Shown one piece after another: positions 7,037 to 12,513 of a DNA stretch of 12,513 nt. The DNA is from Deltaproteobacteria bacterium. GTDB lineage: Bacteria > Desulfobacterota > Desulfobaccia > Desulfobaccales > 0-14-0-80-60-11. Where the stretch lies: assembly GCA_019308625.1 (NCBI GenBank), contig JAFDHU010000011.1, positions 1 to 12,513 of the forward strand. The letters run 5' to 3'. Every line of letters begins with the position of its first letter. Position 1 is the first letter of the stretch. Under the pieces are notes generated by a model. It was given only the letters and a program-made list of their open reading frames with translations. It had not been told where the DNA came from and did not search any database. Position numbers and translations under genes: made by a program.

Positions 7037-7971
7037 TCCGCCATATCCACCAGCTTCCAGGCGGCTTGGCCTACCGGCCGCTCAAACCGCCAAGTCTCCC
7101 GCATGCTGACGGGGTAGGTGAGGCTGCCTGACACCAGCTTGTAGCTGCCCTTTTGCAGGATGTAGTCCAACGCCTCCCCTTCAATCCACAGGGTGATGAA
7201 TTCCCGGCCGTGCTCCCGGCCGGCGTCCACCACCACCAAGCGGTGCAGGTGCAAGTCCTCCAAATGGCTCACCTCCCCCCGCAAGTGCATGAGCTTCAGT
7301 CCCATGCGCAAGTAATCCAGGAGGCCTTCGCCCAGCTTCCCGGACAGGCCTTCCAGGTCTTGCCGGTTCCAAGCCTCATAAAGCTCGGCCATCACCTGCC
7401 GGGCAAATTCACCGAACCGGGTCAGGTCAAAGTCAGGGTCTGAGGCGGCGATTTCCTGTACCCCGGGTTGGGCCTTGGAGGCTACTGTGAGGTCTACTGC
7501 GGAGGGGCCCATCCTCCAGAACGCAGGTTGAAGCGGAGCGGAAGGGGCACGGCGCCGACGGGAGCCTGCCCTGACCGCCAGGTATCCCAGATAGACCGAA
7601 GTGGCCAGGGCCGTCAGGTCCAGGAGCCCCAGGGGCCAGGGGTAATCCGGCCAATAGCTGTAGTAGGGATAGCCGAAGAGGGCGGACCACAGCCACCCGG
7701 CCAGCAGACCGCCGGCCAGCAGCCGGAGAAGGTTGCTCATGGGATTTTCGGTCGGAGGTGTGGGCCTGGCAGCCTGAGACGGGCTTTGGGCCGGCTCTTT
7801 TTGCGGCCGCGGCGCAGCCGCCCAGGCCGACCGGGGTGCCGCCATTTCCGCACACAGACCGGGCACCCCGCCGCCCCCCTGACTCCAGAGCGGCACCACC
7901 GAAGCAATTCCCCACCACAGGAAAGCGGCCAGAACAACGGCCTTATGCAGGTGTGGCCGGCGCACCCTCAC
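7030..7971 (-). CDS. Tim44-like domain membrane protein, function unknown
   Basis: The 313-residue product has a basic N-terminus followed by a hydrophobic segment (~11-30, signal peptide or anchor) and a Pro/Ala-rich linker (~40-77). Two further hydrophobic segments follow (~79-100 and ~113-136), each bordered by Tyr/Trp or Arg. Residues ~178-313 resemble the Tim44-like domain of bacterial inner-membrane proteins (FGEFARQVMAELYEAWNRQD, then alternating strands ending WKLVDMADY). Bacterial members of this family have no firmly established role. The start is GTG (7969-7971), with AAGAGG directly upstream; another GTG two codons later is possible. It follows tyrS by about 30 nt and is probably co-transcribed. 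It converges on pcnB with a 7-nt overlap of the coding ends. The domain call is from pattern recognition. Confidence 0.75.
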   Translation of the reverse strand: MRVRRPHLHKAVVLAAFLWWGIASVVPLWSQGGGGVPGLCAEMAAPRSAWAAAPRPQKEPAQSPSQAARPTPPTENPMSNLLRLLAGGLLAGWLWSALFGYPYYSYWPDYPWPLGLLDLTALATSVYLGYLAVRAGSRRRRAPSAPLQPAFWRMGPSAVDLTVASKAQPGVQEIAASDPDFDLTRFGEFARQVMAELYEAWNRQDLEGLSGKLGEGLLDYLRMGLKLMHLRGEVSHLEDLHLHRLVVVDAGREHGREFITLWIEGEALDYILQKGSYKLVSGSLTYPVSMRETWRFERPVGQAAWKLVDMADY

Positions 7972-7978
7972 CTCTTGA

Positions 7979-7990
7979 CCGACGCGTCGG
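7979..7990. repeat. Perfect 12-bp palindrome between tyrS and the Tim44-like gene
   Basis: CCGACGCGTCGG is exactly self-complementary and lies 8 bp upstream of the GTG start of the Tim44-like gene. With no loop it is a poor RNA hairpin but could be a dyad protein-binding site. In GC-rich DNA a chance origin is possible. Confidence 0.4.
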
Positions 7991-8000
7991 GCTCTACTCT

Positions 8001-9230
8001 TTATCCATCGGCCTGGAGGGTCACTTTCTTGAACCGCCGTTTGCCCACCTGGAGCAGAAAGGTGCGGCCGGGGGAGAGCTTAAGGTGGACGTCCATCACT
8101 TTCTCGCCGTCCACCCTGACGCCCCCCTGCTGAATCAGACGGCGGGCTTCGGAGGTGCTGGGAGCGGTGCCGGCCGCCACCATAATGTTGGGGAGCAGGA
8201 AGCCGGCGTCTCCGCCGGAGGGGACCAGGGTGATTTCTTCAATCTCCTCCGGCAGACGGTGCTCCCGGAACACCTGGGCAAACTCCCGGGCCGCCTGCCG
8301 GGCGGCCTCCAGGCCGTGGTAGCGGGCCACCAGCTCCACAGCCAGCTCCTCCTTGGCGTCCCGGGGATGCTTGGTGCCGCTTTCCAGGTCCCGCTTCAGC
8401 TTGGCCAGGTCCGCCGGACTGATATCGCTCAAGAGCTCATAGTAACGCAGCATGAGGGAGTCGGAGATGGACATCAGCTTGCCGAACATCTCGTTGGGCG
8501 GCTCGTCAATGCCCACATAGTTCCCCAGGGACTTGCTCATCTTCTGGACCCCGTCCAGGCCTTCCAAAAGCGGCAGGGTGATGACCACCTGGGGCTCCTG
8601 GCCGTACTCCCGCTGGATGTCCCGGCCCACCAGGAGGTTGAATTTCTGATCTGTGCCCCCCAGCTCCACGTCCGCCTGCAAGGCCACGGAATCGTAAGCC
8701 TGAATCAGGGGGTAGAGAAATTCGTGGATGGCGATGGGATTATGGGCCTCGTAGCGCTTGCGGAAATCATCCCGCTCCAGCATGCGGGCCACGGTGTAAC
8801 GGGCCGCCAGCCGGATTACATCCTGGGCGTTCATGGGCCTCATCCAGCGGCTGTTGAAGTCAATGACGGTCTTCTCCGGGTCCAGCACCTTGAAAATCTG
8901 CCGCTCGTAGGTGGCGGCATTGACCTTGACCTCCTCTTCGGTGAGGGGGGGCCGGGTCTCGCTTTTGCCGCTGGGATCGCCGATAAGGCCGGTGAAGTCC
9001 CCGATGAGAAAAATCACCTGGTGGCCCAGGTCCTGAAAATGCTTGAGCTTCTGGATGAGCACCGTGTGCCCCAGATGCAGGTCCGGCGCGGTGGGGTCAA
9101 ACCCGGCCTTGACCTTGAGGGGCCGGCCGGTGGCCATGGCCCTCTCCAGCCGCTCTTTCAGCTCCTCTTCCCGAATGATTTCCTGGACGCCCCGCTTAAT
9201 GAGGGCCAGTTGTTCATCAACCGGTTTCAC
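8001..9230 (-). CDS. tyrS: Tyrosyl-tRNA synthetase
   Basis: TyrRS attaches tyrosine to tRNA(Tyr). From the GTG at 9228-9230 the product is 409 residues. The class I signature HLGH is at 52-55 (in DPTAPDLHLGH). The tyrosine/ATP pocket segments GDFTGLIGDPSGKSETRP and ELGGTDQKFNLLVGRD are present, as is KMSKS at 230-234. An S4-like RNA-binding domain ends the protein (SEARRLIQQGGVRVDGEKV). Length and motif spacing fit the longer TyrRS type. GTG 9230 is chosen because GGGAG (9246-9242) lies 11 nt upstream and homologues start near KPVDEQLALIKRG. A TTG at 9248 would add six residues but has no ribosome binding site. It follows selD by under 70 nt in the same direction. Confidence 0.95.
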   Translation of the reverse strand: MKPVDEQLALIKRGVQEIIREEELKERLERAMATGRPLKVKAGFDPTAPDLHLGHTVLIQKLKHFQDLGHQVIFLIGDFTGLIGDPSGKSETRPPLTEEEVKVNAATYERQIFKVLDPEKTVIDFNSRWMRPMNAQDVIRLAARYTVARMLERDDFRKRYEAHNPIAIHEFLYPLIQAYDSVALQADVELGGTDQKFNLLVGRDIQREYGQEPQVVITLPLLEGLDGVQKMSKSLGNYVGIDEPPNEMFGKLMSISDSLMLRYYELLSDISPADLAKLKRDLESGTKHPRDAKEELAVELVARYHGLEAARQAAREFAQVFREHRLPEEIEEITLVPSGGDAGFLLPNIMVAAGTAPSTSEARRLIQQGGVRVDGEKVMDVHLKLSPGRTFLLQVGKRRFKKVTLQADG

Positions 9231-9297
9231 GTAGTTTACATCTCCCAATTAATCATGAGCTTAATACAAATGCTTCCGGACTTTGCTGGTTTCAGTC

Positions 9298-10350
9298 TCA
9301 GGGGAGCACCCGAATCCGTCCCGGCCCCGCCCTGCTGACTTCTCCGATGACCGCGGCCTGCTCCAGCCCCGCGCGTTTAAGGCGGCTCAAGTAAACGTCC
9401 TTGTGCCTGACGGGAAGAGCCACCAGCAGGCCCCCCGAAGTCTGGGCATCGGCCAGCAGGTCCAGGGAGATGGGGTCAACCCCCGGATCGGCGGCCAGGT
9501 GCTGGTCGCAAAACCGCCGGTTGGCGTGGCTGCCCGCGGGCACCAGGCCCATCTCCGCATATTCCCGGGCCCAAGGCAGAATAGGCACCCGGCCGGCGAA
9601 AATGGTCAACTCCACCTGGCTGGCCAGGGCCATTTCCAGGCCGTGGCCCAACAGTCCGAAGCCGGTGATGTCGGTCACTGCGTGCACCTCCAGCCCCTCC
9701 AGGGCTTCAGCGGCAGCCTTGTTCAACTGGCTCATCACCGCGATGATGGCCGCCTCGGCCTCAGGGGCCGCCAGCCTCCCTTTCAGGGCCGTGGCGATGA
9801 TGCCGGTACCCAGGGGCTTGGTGAGGACGAGGGCGTCCCCGGGTTGGGCCCCCCTTTTGGTCCAGAGCCGCTCCGGGTGCACCACGCCGGTGACCGCCAG
9901 GCCGTATTTCAGTTCGTCATCCTCCACACTGTGCCCGCCGATGAGCAGGGCCCCGGCTTCGTGCACCTTGTCCATCCCTCCCCGGAGGATGTCCTTGAGC
10001 ACCTGGGGCGGGGTGGTCTTCAGGGGAAAGCAGGCGATGTTCATGGCGGTGAGGGGCCGCCCGCCCATGGCATAGACATCAGAGAGGGCGTTGGCCGCGG
10101 CAATCTGCCCGAACTGGTAGGGGTCGTTGACCACGGGGGTGAAGAAATCCAGGGTCTGGATGAGGGCAAGCTCCTCCGTCAGCCGGTAGACCCCGGCGTC
10201 GTCGGCCTGCTCCAGCCCCACCAGGAGATCCGGGTGGGAGCGGTAGGCCAGGCTTTTCAGGACCTCCTCCAGGACCCCCGGAGGAATCTTGGAGGCTCAA
10301 CCCGCGGCCCGGACCTGCTCCACCAGAGGAGTGGATTTTTCTTCGTTCAT
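9298..10350 (-). CDS. selD: Selenide, water dikinase SelD, with selenocysteine encoded by in-frame TGA
   Basis: SelD makes selenophosphate from selenide and ATP, the selenium donor for Sec-tRNA. Conventional translation begins only at 10221 (307 residues) and lacks the catalytic N-terminus. Extending the same frame to the ATG at 10348-10350 gives 350 codons with one TGA (10299-10297) at codon 18. The context is AAG-U-ASKIPPGVL. This aligns with E. coli Cys17 and, at +3, the essential lysine (Lys21 here). The rest of the family pattern follows: DDAGVYRL, TLDFFTPVVNDPYQFGQIAAANAL, GGHSVEDDE, DITGFGLLGH and DAQTSGGLL. A SECIS-like hairpin lies just downstream of the TGA. The length matches E. 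coli SelD (347 residues). No clear ribosome binding site precedes the ATG. Confidence 0.93.
10265..10285 (-). promoter_or_regulatory. Bacterial SECIS-like hairpin in selD
   Basis: Minus-strand TCCTCC pairs with GGAGGA around the 9-nt loop GGGGGTCCT. The stem starts 11 nt after the TGA codon, the distance seen for bacterial SECIS elements recognised by SelB, as in E. coli fdhF. The loop contains GGTC, as does the fdhF apical loop. The hairpin lies inside codons for PPGVLEE, as bacterial SECIS elements do. I judged it by eye, without an energy calculation. Confidence 0.7.
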
Positions 10351-10367
10351 TTTTTGATCGGGTATTG

Positions 10368-10407
10368 AGGGGAGGGCCGGGGGAACCCGGGTTCCCCGCC
10401 CTCCCCT
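10368..10407. repeat. Large GC hairpin with an 18-bp perfect palindrome upstream of selD
   Basis: Outer arms AGGGGAGGGC (10368-10377) and GCCCTCCCCT (10398-10407) enclose the self-complementary GGGGAACCCGGGTTCCCC (10380-10397), with a 2-nt bulge. It lies 18 nt before the selD ATG and in the 3' region of the nitroreductase transcript. It could end or attenuate transcription, though no U-run follows. Confidence 0.6.
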
Positions 10408-10419
10408 ACAAACTCCCCT

Positions 10420-10444
10420 CCCAACCCCCGCATACGGGGTTGGG
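10420..10444. repeat. Hairpin between nitroreductase and selD
   Basis: CCCAACCCC (10420-10428) and GGGGTTGGG (10436-10444) form a perfect 9-bp stem with the loop CGCATAC. A shifted inner pairing, CCCCG-CATA-CGGGG, is also possible. It abuts and shares bases with the G-rich repeat at 10436-10497. Together with the neighbouring hairpins it fills the 155-nt gap between the two genes. Confidence 0.55.
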
Positions 10445-10497
10445 GGTGGGGGTTTGGGGGAGGGGGCAGGGGGCATTGCTCCCTGGCCCCCTCCCCC
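10436..10497 (+). repeat. G-rich structured repeat, copy A
   Basis: Six G-tracts of 4-5 (GGGG, then five GGGGG) separated by 1-3 nt occupy 10436-10473, a strong quadruplex-type motif on the plus strand. The second half is a hairpin: GGGGGAGGGGGC (10456-10467) pairs perfectly with GCCCCCTCCCCC (10486-10497), and the interior AGGGGGC-ATT-GCTCCCT pairs further. A closely similar sequence occurs in inverted orientation at 11128-11188. It lies 8 nt beyond the nitroreductase stop codon and may act as its terminator, although no U-run follows. Confidence 0.75.
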
Positions 10498-10505
10498 GCT
10501 TCTCC

Positions 10506-11081
10506 TTACTCAAACCCCAGCCAGCGCACCTCCCGCTCTTTGCGGGGCGGCACCGGCGGCTCTTTGGCCGAATAGCCGATGGGGGTGATGGCCACGAGCT
10601 GCTGGTTCTCCTTGCCCAGGAACTTCAGGATTTCGTCCTCCACATAAATCACCCCGGTCATCCAGCAGGTGCCCAGGCCCTCGGCGTGGGCCGCCAGCAG
10701 CAGGTTCTGCATCAGGGCCGCGCCGCTTTGGATGAAGGCCAGATCCAGGTGCTCTGAGGGAGCCTTGTAACGAGTCACGGCGACGACCACCGGGGCCCCG
10801 CCCAGGTCCTTCATGAAGCGGGCCGTCAGCTCCTGGCCTTTTTCCGGCACCCCCATTTTCTTCATGTCCTCACGGAGCTGGTCCAGGGCCTTGCTGCAGA
10901 CCTCCACAAATTCATCCCGCACCTTACCGGCCATGACGGTGATTTCCCAGGGTTGGGCGTTGCCCCCTGAGGGGGCCCACAGGGCCGCCTGGATGACCCG
11001 CTCCAGCGCCTCCCGGGGCGGCATGTCGGGTTTGTACAACCGGTGACTGCGACGCTTCATGATGGCTTCATAGATGTCCAT
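10506..11081 (-). CDS. Nitroreductase family protein (FMN-dependent)
   Basis: The 191-residue product matches the NADH/NADPH-FMN nitroreductase fold. Visible landmarks are the FMN-phosphate segment RRSHRLY at 10-16, APSGGNAQPW at 36-45, a hydrophobic helix GAALMQNLLLAAHAEGLGTCWMTG, and AITPIGYSAKEPPVPPRK near the C-terminus. Members reduce nitroaromatics, quinones or other acceptors; some dehalogenate or process flavins. The substrate here cannot be told. The ATG at 11079-11081 is chosen because AAAGGAGGG immediately precedes it and MDIYEAIMKRRS is the family's usual start. An upstream ATG at 11126 would add 15 residues with no family resemblance. The gene overlaps the end of the glycosyltransferase by 14 nt and is bracketed by the two G-rich repeats. 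Confidence 0.9.
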   Translation of the reverse strand: MDIYEAIMKRRSHRLYKPDMPPREALERVIQAALWAPSGGNAQPWEITVMAGKVRDEFVEVCSKALDQLREDMKKMGVPEKGQELTARFMKDLGGAPVVVAVTRYKAPSEHLDLAFIQSGAALMQNLLLAAHAEGLGTCWMTGVIYVEDEILKFLGKENQQLVAITPIGYSAKEPPVPPRKEREVRWLGFE

Positions 11082-12009
11082 AGGCCCTCCTTTGTCCGTT
11101 AGCATCAGGCTGAGGCAGATATTCATTGGGGGAGGGGGCCAGGGGTTTCAACCCCTGCCCCTTCTCCCAAACCCACTCCCCCAACCCCTTAAACTCATTT
11201 TCCAATAACCGGCGATAGGCAGCGGCCTCCTCAAACTTCCCCCGCTTCTCGCAGCCCCGGACGTAGATGGTACATTTCTCCGCCAGGGTGCGGGCCGCGG
11301 CCTGGCGGTAAAGTTCGGGCAGCTCTGGCTCCTCCAGGATCTTTACCAAAGCCCGAATGCGCCAGCGGTCCAGGCCCCATTGCCGGGAAAGCTGGTCGGG
11401 GTGGCCGCCCCGCTTCACCACCAGGGTCCCGGGCAAAAGCCCCACCGGGTAGCGCCAGGTAAGACGCAGCCAGAAGTCGTAGTCCTCAGCCGCCGGCAGG
11501 GCTTCATCAAAGGTGCCCACCTCCTCCAGCAGTCGCCGGTGAAGCATCACCGCCGAGGGGCTCACCATACAGCGCTGAAGGGAGGGGAGGAAAATATGGC
11601 CTCCCACTTTGCGGTGTGTGGCCGGCGGATTCACCCGCCTGCCGTTTCTTATCCAAAGCTCTTCGGTCTGGCAGATAAGCAGGTGGGGGTGCTCCTCCAG
11701 GAAGGCCACCTGCCGGGCCAGCTTATCCGGGAGCCACAGGTCGTCGGAGTCCAGAAAGGCCAGCCATTGTCCTCGGGCCACGGCGATCCCCAGGTTGCGG
11801 GCGGCGCTGACTCCCCGCCGCCGTGACCGGCGCAGGAGTTTAAGACGGCGATAAAAGGGGGCCAAGGCCTCCAGGGTATCGTCGTCGGAGCCGTCATCCA
11901 CCACCAGGAGCTCAAAATCCCGGAAGGTCTGGGCCAGCACGGAGCTTACCGCTTCCGTCACCCAGCCGGCCCGGTTCCAAGTGGGGATGATGACGCTGAC
12001 CTGTGCCAT
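11068..12009 (-). CDS. Glycosyltransferase family 2 (GT-A fold)
   Basis: The 313-residue product is a cytosolic family 2 glycosyltransferase, an inverting enzyme that moves a sugar from a nucleotide-sugar donor. VSVIIPTWNR at 4-13 and VVDDGSDDDT at 36-45 form the nucleotide-binding start. The metal-binding motif is DSDD at 87-90, and ED at 175-176 in AAEDYDFWLRL is the probable catalytic-base region. Acceptor and donor are unknown; many relatives work on surface polysaccharide or protein glycans. No transmembrane segment is evident. The ATG at 12007-12009 is supported by homology (MAQVSVIIPTWN) but has no ribosome binding site; a dyad abuts it. The C-terminal ~40 residues (FKGLGEWVWEKGQG and beyond) come from the G-rich repeat and flanking DNA, not from the family core. 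Confidence 0.9.
   Translation of the reverse strand: MAQVSVIIPTWNRAGWVTEAVSSVLAQTFRDFELLVVDDGSDDDTLEALAPFYRRLKLLRRSRRRGVSAARNLGIAVARGQWLAFLDSDDLWLPDKLARQVAFLEEHPHLLICQTEELWIRNGRRVNPPATHRKVGGHIFLPSLQRCMVSPSAVMLHRRLLEEVGTFDEALPAAEDYDFWLRLTWRYPVGLLPGTLVVKRGGHPDQLSRQWGLDRWRIRALVKILEEPELPELYRQAAARTLAEKCTIYVRGCEKRGKFEEAAAYRRLLENEFKGLGEWVWEKGQGLKPLAPSPNEYLPQPDANGQRRAYGHL
11085..11093 (-). promoter_or_regulatory. Strong ribosome binding site of the nitroreductase gene
   Basis: AAAGGAGGG on the minus strand ends 3 nt before the ATG at 11081. It is the best Shine-Dalgarno sequence seen in the window and decides the start against the upstream in-frame ATG at 11126. It lies inside the last codons of the glycosyltransferase frame. 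Confidence 0.8.
11128..11188 (-). repeat. G-rich structured repeat, copy B (inverted relative to copy A)
   Basis: Read on the minus strand from 11188 it follows copy A closely: GGGGTTGGGGG, a short variable spacer, GGGTTTGGG, GGGGCAGGGG, a loop, then CCCCTGGCCCCCTCCCCC. The hairpin runs from 11128 to 11168, with the plus-strand core AGGGGTTTCAACCCCT. Its core differs from copy A at both sides of paired positions, so pairing is kept. It is also open reading frame, encoding about residues 275-295 of the glycosyltransferase, and lies 47 nt upstream of the nitroreductase start. Confidence 0.75.
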
Positions 12010-12027
12010 GATACCAGGAAGGTATCA
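12009..12027. promoter_or_regulatory. Dyad abutting the glycosyltransferase start codon
   Basis: TGATACC (12009-12015) and GGTATCA (12021-12027) form a perfect 7-bp inverted repeat with a 5-nt spacer. It shares one base with the ATG. The place normally held by a Shine-Dalgarno sequence is occupied by the dyad. It could be an operator or an RNA hairpin masking the start; neither is proven. Confidence 0.45.
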
Positions 12028-12148
12028 AAATCCTGGGAAAATTCAAGGTTAATGCGGGTGTTCCGGATGATTAGATGGAGGATTCGGCCTGCTGGAGCCG
12101 CAAGCACTTGGGGCAAATAATTGTCCGAGCCAGGAATTTTGTGGTAGA

Positions 12149-12154
12149 TATAAT
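12149..12154 (+). promoter_or_regulatory. Candidate -10 element for leuS
   Basis: A perfect TATAAT lies 36 nt before the leuS ATG in an AT-rich patch of otherwise GC-rich DNA. No good -35 sits 17 nt upstream; TTGTCC at 12121-12126 is 22 nt away. The 181-nt gap between the divergent glycosyltransferase and leuS genes holds nothing else I can identify besides the dyad at 12009-12027. Confidence 0.4.
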
Positions 12155-12190
12155 ATTTGACTCAGATTTCCCTCCAAGCAGGAGCGCCTT

Positions 12191-12513
12191 ATGGCACCAC
12201 GCTATGAACCCCGCCGGGTGGAGGAAAAATGGCAGCAGGCCTGGCTGGCTTACCCCTCCGGCCGGATCCACATGGGCCATGTGAGAAACTACACCATCGG
12301 CGACGTCATCGCCCGCTACAAAAGGATGCGGGGCTACAATGTGCTCCATCCCATGGGCTGGGACGCCTTTGGCCTGCCGGCCGAAAACGCCGCCATGGCC
12401 CACGGGCTGCACCCGGAGAAGTGGACCCGGGAAAACATTGCCTACATGCGCCGCCAGCTCATGGAGCTGGGCTACAGCTACGACTGGCGCCGGGAGCTGG
12501 CCACCTGCGATCC
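12191..12513 (+). CDS. leuS: Leucyl-tRNA synthetase, N-terminal part (partial, internal deletion)
   Basis: LeuRS charges tRNA(Leu). The ATG at 12191 follows AGGAG (12180-12184) at 6 nt. The visible 107 residues include the class I motif HMGH at 27-30 within YPSGRIHMGHVRNYTIGDV, then HPMGWDAFGLPAENAA and the stretch up to YDWRRELATCD, all near-canonical. In E. coli LeuRS about 24 residues separate Trp18 from YPSGR; here there are two (AW-LA-YPSGR). About 22 residues, carrying the KYYxLxMxP strand that opens the Rossmann fold, are therefore missing in frame. An enzyme made from this sequence would probably be inactive, so a sequence error is more likely than a real variant. The gene continues past the right edge. 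Confidence 0.95.
   Translation, partial: MAPRYEPRRVEEKWQQAWLAYPSGRIHMGHVRNYTIGDVIARYKRMRGYNVLHPMGWDAFGLPAENAAMAHGLHPEKWTRENIAYMRRQLMELGYSYDWRRELATCD
12242..12250 (+). other. Deletion junction within leuS (about 66 nt lost, in frame)
   Basis: The codons TGG CTG GCT (W18-L19-A20) sit where the LeuRS family has about 22 more residues before YPSGR. A short CTGG CTGG direct repeat lies at the join. It is about 266 nt from the right edge, mirroring the alaS junction about 293 nt from the left edge. Confidence 0.7.

Noticed and set aside
7758..9338. 526-codon open frame on the plus strand opposite tyrS and the end of the Tim44-like gene
   Set aside because: It spans two well-identified minus-strand genes and their gap, and has no protein motif of its own.
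9298..10221. selD as a pseudogene or a 307-residue protein starting at 10221
   Set aside because: The frame upstream of 10221 is SelD-like through a single TGA located exactly at the catalytic residue, with the conserved Lys and a SECIS-like hairpin. Selenocysteine explains it better than decay.
9283..10368. 361-codon open frame on the plus strand opposite selD
   Set aside because: It is an antisense shadow; the minus strand carries all SelD motifs.
10506..11126. Upstream start at 11126 for the nitroreductase
   Set aside because: The extra 15 residues have no family resemblance, and a near-perfect Shine-Dalgarno sequence precedes the ATG at 11081.
10436..11188. Composite transposon formed by the two inverted repeats around the nitroreductase
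   Set aside because: There is no transposase and no visible target-site duplication, and copy B lies inside an open frame. A dispersed structured repeat is the simpler reading.
12071..12180. Minus-strand reading with a CPKC motif between the glycosyltransferase and leuS
   Set aside because: It has only one Cys pair and no start codon or ribosome binding site in frame, and its upstream part runs antisense into leuS.

Overview
The window is a GC-rich, gene-dense bacterial segment. Only housekeeping-type genes are recognised: no phage, transposase, CRISPR or tRNA/rRNA signal was found. The protein style (a PcnB-type poly(A) polymerase with a basic tail, a Tim44-like membrane protein, a selenocysteine-containing SelD, and a pgpA-cinA-thpR-recA cluster) suggests Desulfobacterota / former Deltaproteobacteria. 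That assignment is inference, with moderate confidence.

Left block (1-5587, minus strand, transcribed right to left): pgpA, cinA, thpR, recA, alaS. They are tightly packed; cinA and thpR overlap and recA-alaS are 15 nt apart. The cinA-ligT/thpR-recA order is known in other bacteria such as Deinococcus. A good -35/-10 pair precedes pgpA. A hairpin at the pgpA/cinA junction and a candidate promoter upstream of recA may subdivide the unit. alaS runs off the left edge and is broken by a frameshifting deletion of roughly 55 nt near position 293.

Centre: pcnB (+) is transcribed divergently from pgpA and meets a Tim44-like membrane-protein gene (-) tail to tail with overlapping ends.

Right block (7030-12009, minus strand): a family 2 glycosyltransferase, a nitroreductase, selD, tyrS and the Tim44-like gene. 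selD has an in-frame TGA at codon 18, at the catalytic Cys/Sec position, with a SECIS-like hairpin 11 nt downstream. It therefore reads as a full-length selenoprotein that stop-based ORF calling truncates. The nitroreductase gene is bracketed by two inverted copies of a ~62-nt G-rich repeat. Each copy has six G-tracts plus a long hairpin, and the hairpins differ by compensating base changes. One copy is translated as the C-terminal tail of the glycosyltransferase. leuS (+) starts at 12191 and runs off the right edge; it lacks about 22 residues just before its HIGH motif.

The two synthetase deletions lie about 293 and 266 nt from the two ends of the window. That symmetry, in two essential genes, points to an assembly or scaffolding artefact rather than biology. 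The strongest biological signals are the Sec-containing SelD and the structured G-rich repeat pair.
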